Shown piece by piece: positions 1 through 7,030 of a stretch of 7,992 bases of DNA (positions are counted from its first letter, which is position 1; each line of letters starts with the position of its first letter). Below the pieces are notes generated by a model. It was given only the letters and a program-made list of their open reading frames with translations, was not told the origin of the DNA and ran no database searches. This DNA is from Actinomycetota bacterium (GTDB taxonomy: Bacteria > Actinomycetota > Actinomycetes > Nanopelagicales > Nanopelagicaceae). The DNA is taken from assembly GCA_009701085.1 (NCBI GenBank), contig WLKV01000023.1:1-7992 (forward strand), written 5' to 3'. The position numbers and the translations under genes are program-made.

Positions 1-1169
1 TCGAAGAGTTCAATGCACTCGCTGGACATGAAGCAATTCATGCCGGAATGACAAGTCGCGACCTCACTGAAAATATTGAAGCGCTTCAGGTGCGCGATGG
101 TCTTGCCATCGTTCACGATAAGACAGTTGCGCTCCTTGCTGCCCTTGCTGCAAAGGCAGCACAGTATTCAGATCAACCAATTGCTGGTCGTTCACATAAT
201 GTTCCCGCACAAATCACCACACTCGGAAAGCGTTTCGCATCCGCTGCCGAAGAACTTCTCTACGCATACGAACGTCTTGCATCTCTTCAAAGTCGCTACC
301 CAATGCGTGGAATCAAAGGTCCTGTCGGAACAGCGCAAGATTCAATCGATTTGCTTGGTTCCACCGAAGCGCACCAATCACTCGAATCTGCGATTGCTAA
401 GGAACTCGGCTTTGATCGCGTTCTCGATTCAACTGGCCAGGTTTATCCACGTTCACTTGATTACGAAGTGATCACCACTCTTGTTCAGCTAGCCACTTCA
501 CCATCTTCGCTTGCAACATCAATCCGTTTAATGGCAGGCGCAGAGCTGGTTACAGAAGGCTTTAAGGCAGGCCAGGTTGGTTCATCGGCGATGCCACACA
601 AGATGAATACACGTTCATGCGAGCGAGTAAACGGCCTCACCGTTATTTTGCGCGGCTACGCATCAATGGTCTCTGAACTTGCTGGCAATCAATGGAATGA
701 AGGCGATGTCTCATGCAGCGTTGTTCGTCGCGTTGCACTTCCTGATGCTTTCTATGCGATGGATGGTCTCCTCGAAACTATGCTCACAGTTCTCAATGAG
801 TTTGGTGCTTTTCCTGCTGTTATTTCTGCAGAGCTCGAGCGCTACCTTCCTTTCCTTGCAACGACAAAGATTTTGATGGCTTCCGTTAAAGCTGGCGTCG
901 GTCGAGAAGTTGCACATGAAGCGATTAAAGAACATGCAGTTGCTGCAGCTCTCGGTATGCGCGAAGGTAAATCAAATAATTTCCTCGATGCAATTGCAGG
1001 CGATGACCGCATCCCATTTAAGCGCGCAGAACTAGATGCGCTGATTGGTAACCCCATTGAATTTACTGGCGATGCTCGCCAACAAGTAGCTCGAGTTGTA
1101 AGTCGCATCGACGCGATTACTTCCGCGCACCCTGCCGCAGCGCAGTACAAACCCGCCAGTATCCGGTGA
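1..1169 (+). CDS. purB: Adenylosuccinate lyase PurB (5'-truncated by window edge)
   Basis: Adenylosuccinate lyase removes fumarate from SAICAR, giving AICAR, and from adenylosuccinate, giving AMP. It is a cytoplasmic homotetramer of the fumarase/aspartase superfamily. Reading begins in phase at base 3 and 388 residues are visible. Family members are about 470-480 residues, so roughly 85-90 N-terminal residues lie off the window. The ATG at 48 is an internal methionine, because the conserved block HAGMTSRDLTEN runs through it without a stop upstream. Visible motifs are SHNVPAQITTLGKR (fragment residues 64-77, containing a conserved active-site His) and the superfamily signature loop GSSAMPHKMN (residues 193-202), continuing RSCERVNGL, which is the actinobacterial form. 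The TGA stop overlaps the purC GTG start by 4 nt (GTGA). No truncation or frameshift is seen within the visible part. Confidence 0.97.
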   Translation, partial: EEFNALAGHEAIHAGMTSRDLTENIEALQVRDGLAIVHDKTVALLAALAAKAAQYSDQPIAGRSHNVPAQITTLGKRFASAAEELLYAYERLASLQSRYPMRGIKGPVGTAQDSIDLLGSTEAHQSLESAIAKELGFDRVLDSTGQVYPRSLDYEVITTLVQLATSPSSLATSIRLMAGAELVTEGFKAGQVGSSAMPHKMNTRSCERVNGLTVILRGYASMVSELAGNQWNEGDVSCSVVRRVALPDAFYAMDGLLETMLTVLNEFGAFPAVISAELERYLPFLATTKILMASVKAGVGREVAHEAIKEHAVAAALGMREGKSNNFLDAIAGDDRIPFKRAELDALIGNPIEFTGDARQQVARVVSRIDAITSAHPAAAQYKPASIR

Positions 1170-2047
1170 GCGGCTTCGGCGCAGCTGGCGCACCGCCAGC
1201 ACCAGTCATCGAAGGTTGGAAGCACCTTCGCACAGGAAAAGTCCGTGATCTCTATACAAATGAATCCGGTGAAATTCTCTTAGTTGCATCCGATCGCATC
1301 TCTGCATTCGATTGGGTTCTACCAACAACGATTCCAAATAAGGGCGCAATCCTTACTCAGCTTTCACTGTTCTGGTTCGAACTCTTGGCAGATATCGTCC
1401 CCAACCACATCATTAGTGATGATGTTCCTGCATCTGTTGCGGATCGCGCAGTCATTGTTCAACCGCTGGAAATGTTTGCCATCGAATGCGTAGCTCGCGG
1501 GTATCTGACTGGTAGCGGACTTGCTGAATACAAAGGCAATCAGGCAGTCTGCGGAAACCCACTCCCAGCAGGGTTATTAGATGGTTCCCAGCTTCCAGAA
1601 AGCATCTTCACCCCAGCGACAAAGGCTGAAATCGGCGACCACGACATCAATATCGATTTTGAAAGTGCAGCAAAGATTGTTGGGGAAGAACAAGCAGCAG
1701 AACTGCGCGACTTAACTATCAAGCTCTATGACACAGCAGCTGACTTTGCTCGCAGCCGCGGAATTATCTTGGCAGATACAAAATTTGAATTTGGAATCAA
1801 TATGGCCGGTGAAATTACTTTGGGTGATGAAGCGCTGACTCCTGACTCTTCACGTTTCTGGGAAGCAGATGGTTGGGCACCAGGAAAATCGCAACCATCC
1901 TTCGATAAGCAATTTGTCCGTGATTGGTTGACATCAAGTGGATGGGATAAAGAATCCACACCACCAGAATTGCCTGCAGAGATCGTTGAGAAAACTGCGG
2001 CGCGATATGAAGAAGCATTTGAACGAATTACCGGTAGCAAGTTTTAA
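1166..2047 (+). CDS. purC: SAICAR synthetase (phosphoribosylaminoimidazole-succinocarboxamide synthase)
   Basis: PurC joins CAIR and aspartate using ATP to make SAICAR, the substrate of the neighbouring PurB. The protein has 293 residues, normal for the longer actinobacterial and yeast-like form. Visible motifs are GKVRDLY (residues 24-30, nucleotide-binding loop), SDRISAFDWVLP (42-53), IECVARGYLTGSG (106-118), DTKFEFG (204-210), DEALTPDSSRFW (221-232) and QPSFDKQFVRDWL (243-255). The GTG at 1166 is chosen because it gives an N-terminus of the expected length before the first motif and overlaps the purB stop as GTGA. There is no convincing Shine-Dalgarno in front of it, so initiation probably depends on ribosomes finishing purB. 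The first residues (GFGAAGAPPAP) are low-complexity, and their codons contain a small perfect hairpin. The gene ends TAA, followed at once by an in-frame TAG. Confidence 0.97.
   Translation: MSGFGAAGAPPAPVIEGWKHLRTGKVRDLYTNESGEILLVASDRISAFDWVLPTTIPNKGAILTQLSLFWFELLADIVPNHIISDDVPASVADRAVIVQPLEMFAIECVARGYLTGSGLAEYKGNQAVCGNPLPAGLLDGSQLPESIFTPATKAEIGDHDINIDFESAAKIVGEEQAAELRDLTIKLYDTAADFARSRGIILADTKFEFGINMAGEITLGDEALTPDSSRFWEADGWAPGKSQPSFDKQFVRDWLTSSGWDKESTPPELPAEIVEKTAARYEEAFERITGSKF
1184..1200 (+). other. Small perfect inverted repeat inside the purC start region
   Basis: GCTGGCG, a 3-nt loop CAC, then CGCCAGC form a perfect 7-bp GC-rich stem. It begins 18 nt after the first base of the purC GTG start, within codons 7-12, which encode a low-complexity Ala/Gly/Pro stretch. 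Hairpins placed just after a weak start codon can influence initiation, but here the repeat could equally be a by-product of Gly/Ala/Pro codons. A function is not shown. Confidence 0.35.
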
Positions 2048-2067
2048 TAGAGTTCAAAATAACAACT

Positions 2068-2073
2068 AGGGAG
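2068..2073 (+). promoter_or_regulatory. Strong Shine-Dalgarno of purS
   Basis: AGGGAG lies 6 nt before the purS ATG at 2080, inside the 32-nt spacer after purC. It is the clearest ribosome binding site in the window and fixes the purS start. The other junctions have weak or no such site and overlap, or nearly overlap, the preceding gene. Confidence 0.8.
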
Positions 2074-2079
2074 AAGCAA

Positions 2080-2325
2080 ATGGCAAAGATCGTGGTTGAT
2101 GTGATGTTAAAGCCCGAAATTCTTGACCCACAAGGAAAGGCGGTCGCGGCAGCTTTGCCTCGCCTGGGATTCACCTTTGCTACAGATGTCCGCCAAGGAA
2201 AGCGATTTGAAATCGAAGTCGATGGCGATCCAACTCCTGCACAACTTGCCGATGTTGAGAAGGCAGCCGAAAAACTTCTCTCCAACCCTGTCATTGAAAA
2301 CTTCACAGTTCGAGTGGAGAAGTAA
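2080..2325 (+). CDS. purS: FGAM synthase subunit PurS
   Basis: PurS is the small structural subunit of the three-part formylglycinamidine ribonucleotide synthase. In Bacillus subtilis and Thermotoga it forms a dimer that bridges PurQ to PurL and is needed for passing ammonia between them. The 81-residue length matches the family (about 80-85). The sequence runs [19 protein letters not shown], then LPRLGF (27-32), [11 protein letters not shown] (37-47), and ends with [11 protein letters not shown] (71-81), the usual PurS pattern of two beta strands per half around a helix. It starts at ATG 2080 after a strong Shine-Dalgarno and ends TAA followed by in-frame TAG. purQ begins 5 nt later, so PurS and PurQ are almost certainly made from one transcript. 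No catalytic residues are expected. Confidence 0.96.
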   Translation: MAKIVVDVMLKPEILDPQGKAVAAALPRLGFTFATDVRQGKRFEIEVDGDPTPAQLADVEKAAEKLLSNPVIENFTVRVEK

Positions 2326-2330
2326 TAGAT

Positions 2331-2999
2331 ATGAAAATTGGTGTTGTAACTTTTCCAGGCACTCTCGATGATCGAGATGCTGCCCGCGCTGTGCGCCATG
2401 CCGGTGGCGAATCAGTGGCTTTGTGGCATAACGATGCAGATCTTCACGGTGTAGATGCAGTCATCCTCCCTGGTGGCTTCTCCTACGGTGACTATCTTCG
2501 TTGCGGTGCAATATCTCGTTTCTCTCCAGTGATGGAGCCCATCATCAAGGCAGCCCAGGGCGGCATGCCTCTACTAGGTATCTGTAACGGCTTTCAGGTC
2601 CTTGCCGAGGCGCACCTGATTCCAGGAGCTCTCACTCGTAACCACGAACTTCACTTCTTATGTCGTGATCAGAAGCTGACCATCGAAAATACAAATACTG
2701 CGTGGACATCTTCATTTACTCAAGGGCAAGAGATTCTCATTCCATTGAAGAATGGTGAAGGCGCATATATGTGCGATGACGAAACTCTTGCGATGCTTGA
2801 GGGCGAAGGTCGCATCATTGCTCGTTACGTTGGCGAAAATCCAAATGGCTCTCGTAACTTGATTGCTGGAATTACAAATGAACGCGGAAATATTGTTGGC
2901 TTGATGCCTCACCCAGAACATGCAATCGATTCACTTACTGGCCCATCAGCAGATGGTCTTGGCTTCTTTACCTCTGTCTTGAAAGCGCTGGTGAAGTAA
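2331..2999 (+). CDS. purQ: FGAM synthase glutaminase subunit PurQ
   Basis: PurQ is a class I (triad-type) glutamine amidotransferase that hydrolyses glutamine and delivers ammonia to PurL for conversion of FGAR to FGAM. The protein has 222 residues, the normal length. The N-terminus [20 protein letters not shown] is typical. Visible landmarks are [15 protein letters not shown] (46-60), the nucleophile elbow GICNGFQ with Cys85 (83-89), and LMPHPEH (191-197), holding catalytic His194 and Glu196, so the triad is complete. The ATG at 2331 lies 5 nt after the purS stop, with GGAG at 2316-2319 as a rather distant ribosome binding site. The stop and the purL start share one base (TAATG), consistent with coupled, balanced synthesis of the complex. 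Confidence 0.97.
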   Translation: MKIGVVTFPGTLDDRDAARAVRHAGGESVALWHNDADLHGVDAVILPGGFSYGDYLRCGAISRFSPVMEPIIKAAQGGMPLLGICNGFQVLAEAHLIPGALTRNHELHFLCRDQKLTIENTNTAWTSSFTQGQEILIPLKNGEGAYMCDDETLAMLEGEGRIIARYVGENPNGSRNLIAGITNERGNIVGLMPHPEHAIDSLTGPSADGLGFFTSVLKALVK

Positions 3000-5230
3000 T
3001 GTCACTCGATACAGTTTCCAAAGCACAAGCAAATCCAGATTCATCACAACCATTTGCAGAACTTGGTTTAAAGCCTGACGAATACGCGCGCATCAAGGAA
3101 ATTCTTGGTCGCCGCCCTACTTCATCTGAACTCGCCATGTATTCAGTGATGTGGTCCGAACACTGCTCATATAAATCTTCCAAAGTTCACCTCAAGCAAT
3201 TTGGTGACAAGGCCGTTAAGACTGATGCCCTTCTTGTTGGAATTGGCGAGAACGCTGGCGTTGTCGATGTTGGCCAGGGCTACGCAGTTACTTTCAAAAT
3301 TGAATCTCACAACCACCCATCATTTATCGAGCCCTACCAAGGCGCTGCAACTGGCGTTGGTGGAATCGTTCGTGACATCTTGACGATGGGTGCGCGCCCA
3401 ATTGCAGTGATGGATCCACTTCGCTTTGGTCCAGCTGATGCAGCTGATACTCGTCGCGTATTACCTGGCATCGTTGCAGGCGTTGGCGGATATGGAAACT
3501 GTCTTGGCTTACCAAATATCGGTGGCGAAGTTGTCTTCGATGAGACCTACCTCGGAAACCCATTGGTTAATGCCCTTTGCGTAGGCGTCATGAAACATAG
3601 CGATATCAAGCTTGCCAAGGCTGCAGGAGCTGGAAACCTTGTAGTTCTCTACGGTGCAAAGACCGGCGGAGATGGAATCGGCGGAGTATCTGTACTTGCT
3701 TCTGAAACATTTGAATCAAAAGGACCAGCAAAGCGTCCTGCAGTTCAGGTTGGCGATCCATTCGTCGAGAAGGTTCTTATCGAATGCTCACTCGAAATCT
3801 TCGCTGAAGATTTAGTTGTCGGTATCCAAGATCTCGGTGGTGCAGGGCTTTCTTGTGCAACATCAGAACTTGCTTCAGGTGGTTCAGGTGGCATGAAGGT
3901 TCAGCTCGACAAGGTTCCATTGCGCGATCCATCGCTATCACCAGAAGAAATCTTGATGTCAGAATCACAAGAGCGCATGTGCGCAATTGTCGAACCAAGC
4001 AAGATTGCTCGCTTCCTCGAAATCTGCGAGAAGTGGGATGTCACTGTCACCGTTATCGGCGAGGTCACTGATGGCAACCATCTTGAAATTACCTGGAACG
4101 GTGAACTTATCGTTGATGTTCCACCTCGCACTGTGGCCCACGATGGCCCGGTCTATAACCGACCACTTGCACAACCTGCCTATATCGATGCAGTTGCTAA
4201 GGAAATTATCAAAGTTCCACTCCCAACAACTGCAGATGAAATCAAGGCAACTGTTTTGAAACTTGCTGCGACCCCAAACCTTGCAGATAAGTCTTGGGTT
4301 ACTGATCAATACGATCGTTATGTCCAGGGAAACTCAATTCAATCGCAGCCAGATGATTCTGGAATGGTGCGAATCGATGAGACGACGCATCTTGGTGTTG
4401 CGGTTGCAACAGATGCCAATGCCAACTGGTCATACCTGAATCCTTACGAAGGTGCGAAGTTGGCACTTGCTGAAGCTGCGCGCAACATTGCAACCGCTGG
4501 TGCAAAGCCGCTAGCTGTCACTAACTGCCTCAACTTTGGTTCTCCTGAAGATCCAGGGGTAATGTGGCAGTTCGCAGAGTCAGTGCGTGGCCTTGCTGAT
4601 GGATGCCTCGAGATGGGTCTTCCTGTTACGGGCGGAAATGTCTCGTTCTATAACCAGACAGGTGCTGTTGCGATTCTTCCAACTCCAGTCATTGGAGTTC
4701 TTGGAGTAATCGACGATGTTCGCACACGCACTCCCATGTCATTTGATCGCGCAGGTCTTGATCTATATCTCTTAGGTGAAACAGAGAATGATCTTGCAGG
4801 TAGCGAATGGGCATATATGCACAATCAACGTGGCGGAATTGCACCGACTGCGGATCTTCAGCGCGAAATGCGATTAATTGATCTTCTTGTTGCAGGTCGC
4901 ACAAAGAAGATTTTTAGCGCAGCACACGATTTGAGCCAGGGTGGCCTTGCAGCAACCCTTACCGAAATGGTTCTTCGTTACAACACAGGTGCAACGGTGC
5001 AACTCGATAACGTTGGGCTCTCTCTATTGAGCGAAACCCCAGGACGTGTTGTGGTTGCCATTGATCCAGCACAAACTGCCGCTCTTACAAGTGAAGCAGC
5101 TTCTCAGAAGATTGCGCTGACAAAGATTGGAACAACTGGGGGAGATTCACTCGTTATCAACGATGCGAAGATTTCACTCGTTGAACTTCGTAAAGCGCAT
5201 ACCGAAACTTTCCCAAAGTTGTTTGGATAA
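2999..5230 (+). CDS. purL: FGAM synthase catalytic subunit PurL (small type)
   Basis: PurL uses ATP and ammonia supplied by PurQ to turn FGAR into FGAM, step 4 of the pathway. At 743 residues it is the small PurL type, which lacks fused PurS-like and glutaminase domains. That fits with separate purS and purQ genes directly upstream. It contains two AIRS-like halves. The first holds [12 protein letters not shown] (51-62, with the catalytic His55), SHNHPS (103-108, nucleotide/metal site), GGEVVF (175-180), [14 protein letters not shown] (277-290) and SESQERM (321-327). The second holds [12 protein letters not shown] (509-520), [12 protein letters not shown] (541-552) and [16 protein letters not shown] (642-657). 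The ATG at 2999 overlaps the purQ stop. The frame is intact throughout, with no sign of fusion or decay. Confidence 0.98.
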   Translation: MSLDTVSKAQANPDSSQPFAELGLKPDEYARIKEILGRRPTSSELAMYSVMWSEHCSYKSSKVHLKQFGDKAVKTDALLVGIGENAGVVDVGQGYAVTFKIESHNHPSFIEPYQGAATGVGGIVRDILTMGARPIAVMDPLRFGPADAADTRRVLPGIVAGVGGYGNCLGLPNIGGEVVFDETYLGNPLVNALCVGVMKHSDIKLAKAAGAGNLVVLYGAKTGGDGIGGVSVLASETFESKGPAKRPAVQVGDPFVEKVLIECSLEIFAEDLVVGIQDLGGAGLSCATSELASGGSGGMKVQLDKVPLRDPSLSPEEILMSESQERMCAIVEPSKIARFLEICEKWDVTVTVIGEVTDGNHLEITWNGELIVDVPPRTVAHDGPVYNRPLAQPAYIDAVAKEIIKVPLPTTADEIKATVLKLAATPNLADKSWVTDQYDRYVQGNSIQSQPDDSGMVRIDETTHLGVAVATDANANWSYLNPYEGAKLALAEAARNIATAGAKPLAVTNCLNFGSPEDPGVMWQFAESVRGLADGCLEMGLPVTGGNVSFYNQTGAVAILPTPVIGVLGVIDDVRTRTPMSFDRAGLDLYLLGETENDLAGSEWAYMHNQRGGIAPTADLQREMRLIDLLVAGRTKKIFSAAHDLSQGGLAATLTEMVLRYNTGATVQLDNVGLSLLSETPGRVVVAIDPAQTAALTSEAASQKIALTKIGTTGGDSLVINDAKISLVELRKAHTETFPKLFG

Positions 5231-5235
5231 CTTCG

Positions 5236-5532
5236 ATGCGCGATCCACAGGTACTTGCTGAAGTAAAGGAGACCCTTGCTCTCCTTACTGAACGTGCACC
5301 TGGTCGCGCCATCGAAGTTCGTATTCCGCCGTATGCAGCAGTGCAATGCGGAGAAGGTCCAACACACACTCGCGGAACCCCGCCGAATACCGTTGAGATG
5401 GATGCACAGACATGGTTGGCACTTGCCAATGGTGAAAAGAGTTGGGCAGATGCAATGGCAGCCGGCCTGATCTCCGCCTCAGGCATCCGCGCCGATTTAT
5501 CCCAACTACTACCGCTTAGGATGACCCCATGA
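5236..5532 (+). CDS. Small SCP-type (sterol-carrier-like, SCP_3) protein of the actinobacterial purine operon
   Basis: This 98-residue protein resembles the bacterial SCP ortholog family (Pfam SCP_3), the same family as Mycobacterium tuberculosis Rv0807, which also sits just before purF. The family name reflects a predicted sterol-carrier-like fold. No lipid ligand or biochemical role is known to me. Visible landmarks are an N-terminal helix (residues 1-20), then AIEVRIPPYAAVQCGEG (25-41, with a single Cys38), THTRGTPPNTVEMD (43-56), TWLALANGEKSWADAM (59-74) and SASGIRADLSQLLPL (80-94). There is no signal peptide or membrane segment, so it should be cytoplasmic. It is somewhat shorter than Rv0807 (about 129 residues), the difference lying at the N-terminus. 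ATG 5236 is the only plausible start after the in-frame TAA at 5191, with GGA at 5225-5227 as a weak ribosome binding site. Its stop overlaps purF by ATGA. Confidence 0.85.
   Translation: MRDPQVLAEVKETLALLTERAPGRAIEVRIPPYAAVQCGEGPTHTRGTPPNTVEMDAQTWLALANGEKSWADAMAAGLISASGIRADLSQLLPLRMTP
5518..5521 (+). promoter_or_regulatory. Shine-Dalgarno of purF inside the preceding gene
   Basis: AGGA lies 7 nt before the purF ATG at 5529, within the last codons of the SCP-type gene. With the ATGA overlap it supports 5529 as the purF start. Confidence 0.6.
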
Positions 5533-7016
5533 GCCGTCGCCCAGATGGATTGTTAAATCACAACGTTCTTGAAGACGATAAAGGTCCGCAAGATGCATGT
5601 GGTGTGTTTGGCGTGTGGGCACCAGGCGAAGAAGTCGCAAAGTTAACGTTCTACGGCCTTTATGCGTTGCAACATCGCGGACAAGAATCAGCAGGTATCG
5701 CAACATCTGATGGCGATCGCATCTTGGTCTATAAAGATATGGGCTTGGTTTCACAGGTCTTCACTGAGACAGATTTAGCTTCACTCGTTGGCAATCTTGC
5801 AATCGGTCATTGCCGCTACAGCACAACAGGTTCAAGCACATGGGTAAATGCACAGCCAACTCTTCGCCCAACGAAGTACGGAACTTTGGCACTCGCTCAC
5901 AACGGCAATCTCACCAACACTGGTGACCTAGCAGAGTTAGTACAAAAACTTGAAACTGATCTGCCAAAGAATGCACGTGGTGCAACCACAGATACTGAAA
6001 TCATGACCGCACTCATCGGTTTGCAAGATGAGAAGAATGTTGAAGCAAGTGCGCTAGCTGTTTTGCCGAAACTTGAAGGCGCTTTCTCACTCGTCTTTAT
6101 GGATGAACATACGTTGTACGCAGCGCGTGATCGCCACGGAGTGCGCCCTCTTGTGATCGGCAAACTCGATCGTGGTTGGGTTGTTGCCTCTGAATCTGCA
6201 GCGCTAGACATTGTTGGTGCGGCATTTGTTCGCGAAGTCGAACCAGGAGAATTCCTTGCAATCAATGAAGATGGAATTCGCTCTGAGATGTGGGCAAAGG
6301 CTGAACCTAAAGGTTGCATCTTTGAATATGTCTATCTTGCTCGCCCCGATACAACGATTGCAGGGCAGAGCATTCATGCAGTCCGCGGTCGGATCGGACA
6401 GCGCCTAGCTATCGAAGCGCCGGTTGATGCTGATCTCGTTATTCCGGTTCCAGAATCAGGAACACCTGCAGCTATTGGTTACGCAAAAGAATCAGGAATT
6501 CCGTATGGCTTAGGGCTTGTAAAGAATTCCTACGTCGGTCGCACATTTATTCAGCCATCACAAACTATTCGCCAACTAGGTATTCGCCTCAAACTCAATC
6601 CTTTGCGCGAAATCATCGAAGGAAAGCGCATCATCGTTGTCGATGATTCAATCGTTCGTGGCAATACACAGCGCGCACTTGTACGCATGTTGCGCGAAGC
6701 TGGCGCTCTCGAGATCCACGTTCGAATTTCATCTCCTCCCGTGAAGTGGCCATGTTTCTACGGAATCGACTTTGCTACTCGCGCAGAACTGATTGCAAGT
6801 GGCCTTGAAGTCGAAGAGATTCGTCGTTCAATCGGCGCCGATTCACTCGCTTACGTATCTGAGGAAGGTTTGATTGAAGCGACTAACGTTGCTGAAGAGA
6901 AGCTCTGTCGCGCATGCTTCTCGGGCCAATACCCAATTGCAATTCCAACAGATATGTCCGAGGGCAAGATGCGCCTTGAAGTCACAGATGTTCACACAGA
7001 AAAGGTTCACAAATGA
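5529..7016 (+). CDS. purF: Amidophosphoribosyltransferase PurF (Fe-S, propeptide type)
   Basis: PurF makes phosphoribosylamine from PRPP and glutamine, the first committed and normally feedback-inhibited step of purine synthesis. The 495-residue protein is of the Bacillus subtilis type. About 23 residues precede DACGVFGVW, whose Cys24 should become the N-terminal nucleophile after propeptide removal. The N-terminal glutaminase domain shows LQHRGQESAGI (47-57), GHCRYSTTG (93-101) and LAHNGNLTN (122-130). The C-terminal phosphoribosyltransferase domain shows IPVPESGTPAA (305-315) and the PRPP-binding motif RIIVVDDSIVRGNT (367-380). Cys263, Cys409, Cys460 and Cys463 (the last two as CRAC) match the four ligands of the 4Fe-4S cluster of the B. 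subtilis enzyme, implying oxygen-linked stability control. It overlaps the SCP-type gene by 4 nt, and its stop overlaps a five-codon frame that leads into purM. Confidence 0.98.
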   Translation: MSRRPDGLLNHNVLEDDKGPQDACGVFGVWAPGEEVAKLTFYGLYALQHRGQESAGIATSDGDRILVYKDMGLVSQVFTETDLASLVGNLAIGHCRYSTTGSSTWVNAQPTLRPTKYGTLALAHNGNLTNTGDLAELVQKLETDLPKNARGATTDTEIMTALIGLQDEKNVEASALAVLPKLEGAFSLVFMDEHTLYAARDRHGVRPLVIGKLDRGWVVASESAALDIVGAAFVREVEPGEFLAINEDGIRSEMWAKAEPKGCIFEYVYLARPDTTIAGQSIHAVRGRIGQRLAIEAPVDADLVIPVPESGTPAAIGYAKESGIPYGLGLVKNSYVGRTFIQPSQTIRQLGIRLKLNPLREIIEGKRIIVVDDSIVRGNTQRALVRMLREAGALEIHVRISSPPVKWPCFYGIDFATRAELIASGLEVEEIRRSIGADSLAYVSEEGLIEATNVAEEKLCRACFSGQYPIAIPTDMSEGKMRLEVTDVHTEKVHK

Positions 7017-7030
7017 AAGTTGACTGGTAA
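7013..7030 (+). other. Five-codon bridge reading frame between purF and purM
   Basis: ATG AAA GTT GAC TGG TAA (MKVDW) begins inside the purF stop (ATGA, 7013-7016) and ends on the first base of the purM ATG (TAATG, 7028-7032). It has an AAAGG ribosome binding site at 7001-7005, 7 nt upstream, whereas purM has none of its own. It could relay terminating ribosomes from purF to purM across the 13-nt gap. It is too short to be confident that it is translated, and could be chance. Confidence 0.35.

Noticed and set aside
48..50. ATG at 48 as the purB start
   Set aside because: The conserved purB block HAGMTSRDLTEN runs in frame through this codon from upstream, so it is an internal methionine and the gene begins before the window.
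842..1225. 127-residue minus-strand open frame opposite purB and purC
   Set aside because: It is a shadow of a well-supported gene, has no recognisable motif or ribosome binding site, and spans a gene junction on the other strand.
1928..1955. TTGACA at 1928-1933 with AAGAAT at 1950-1955 as an internal promoter for purS-purQ-purL
   Set aside because: The -35 match is perfect, but the -10 matches only 4 of 6 consensus bases and lacks its leading T. The whole stretch is explained as purC coding sequence (DWLTSSGWDK), so chance is the simpler reading.
5206..5233. AACTTT-CCC-AAAGTT hairpin, competing with AAAGTT pairing to AACTT across the purL stop
   Set aside because: The alternating pairings are neat, but both stems are 5-6 bp and AT-rich, there is no U-tract, and they lie in purL codons. 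Such short repeats are expected by chance, and no terminator or attenuator is supported.
5897..6319. 140-residue minus-strand open frame opposite purF
   Set aside because: It lies wholly inside purF. Its Ser/Ala/Arg-rich composition is typical of an antisense reading of a coding gene.
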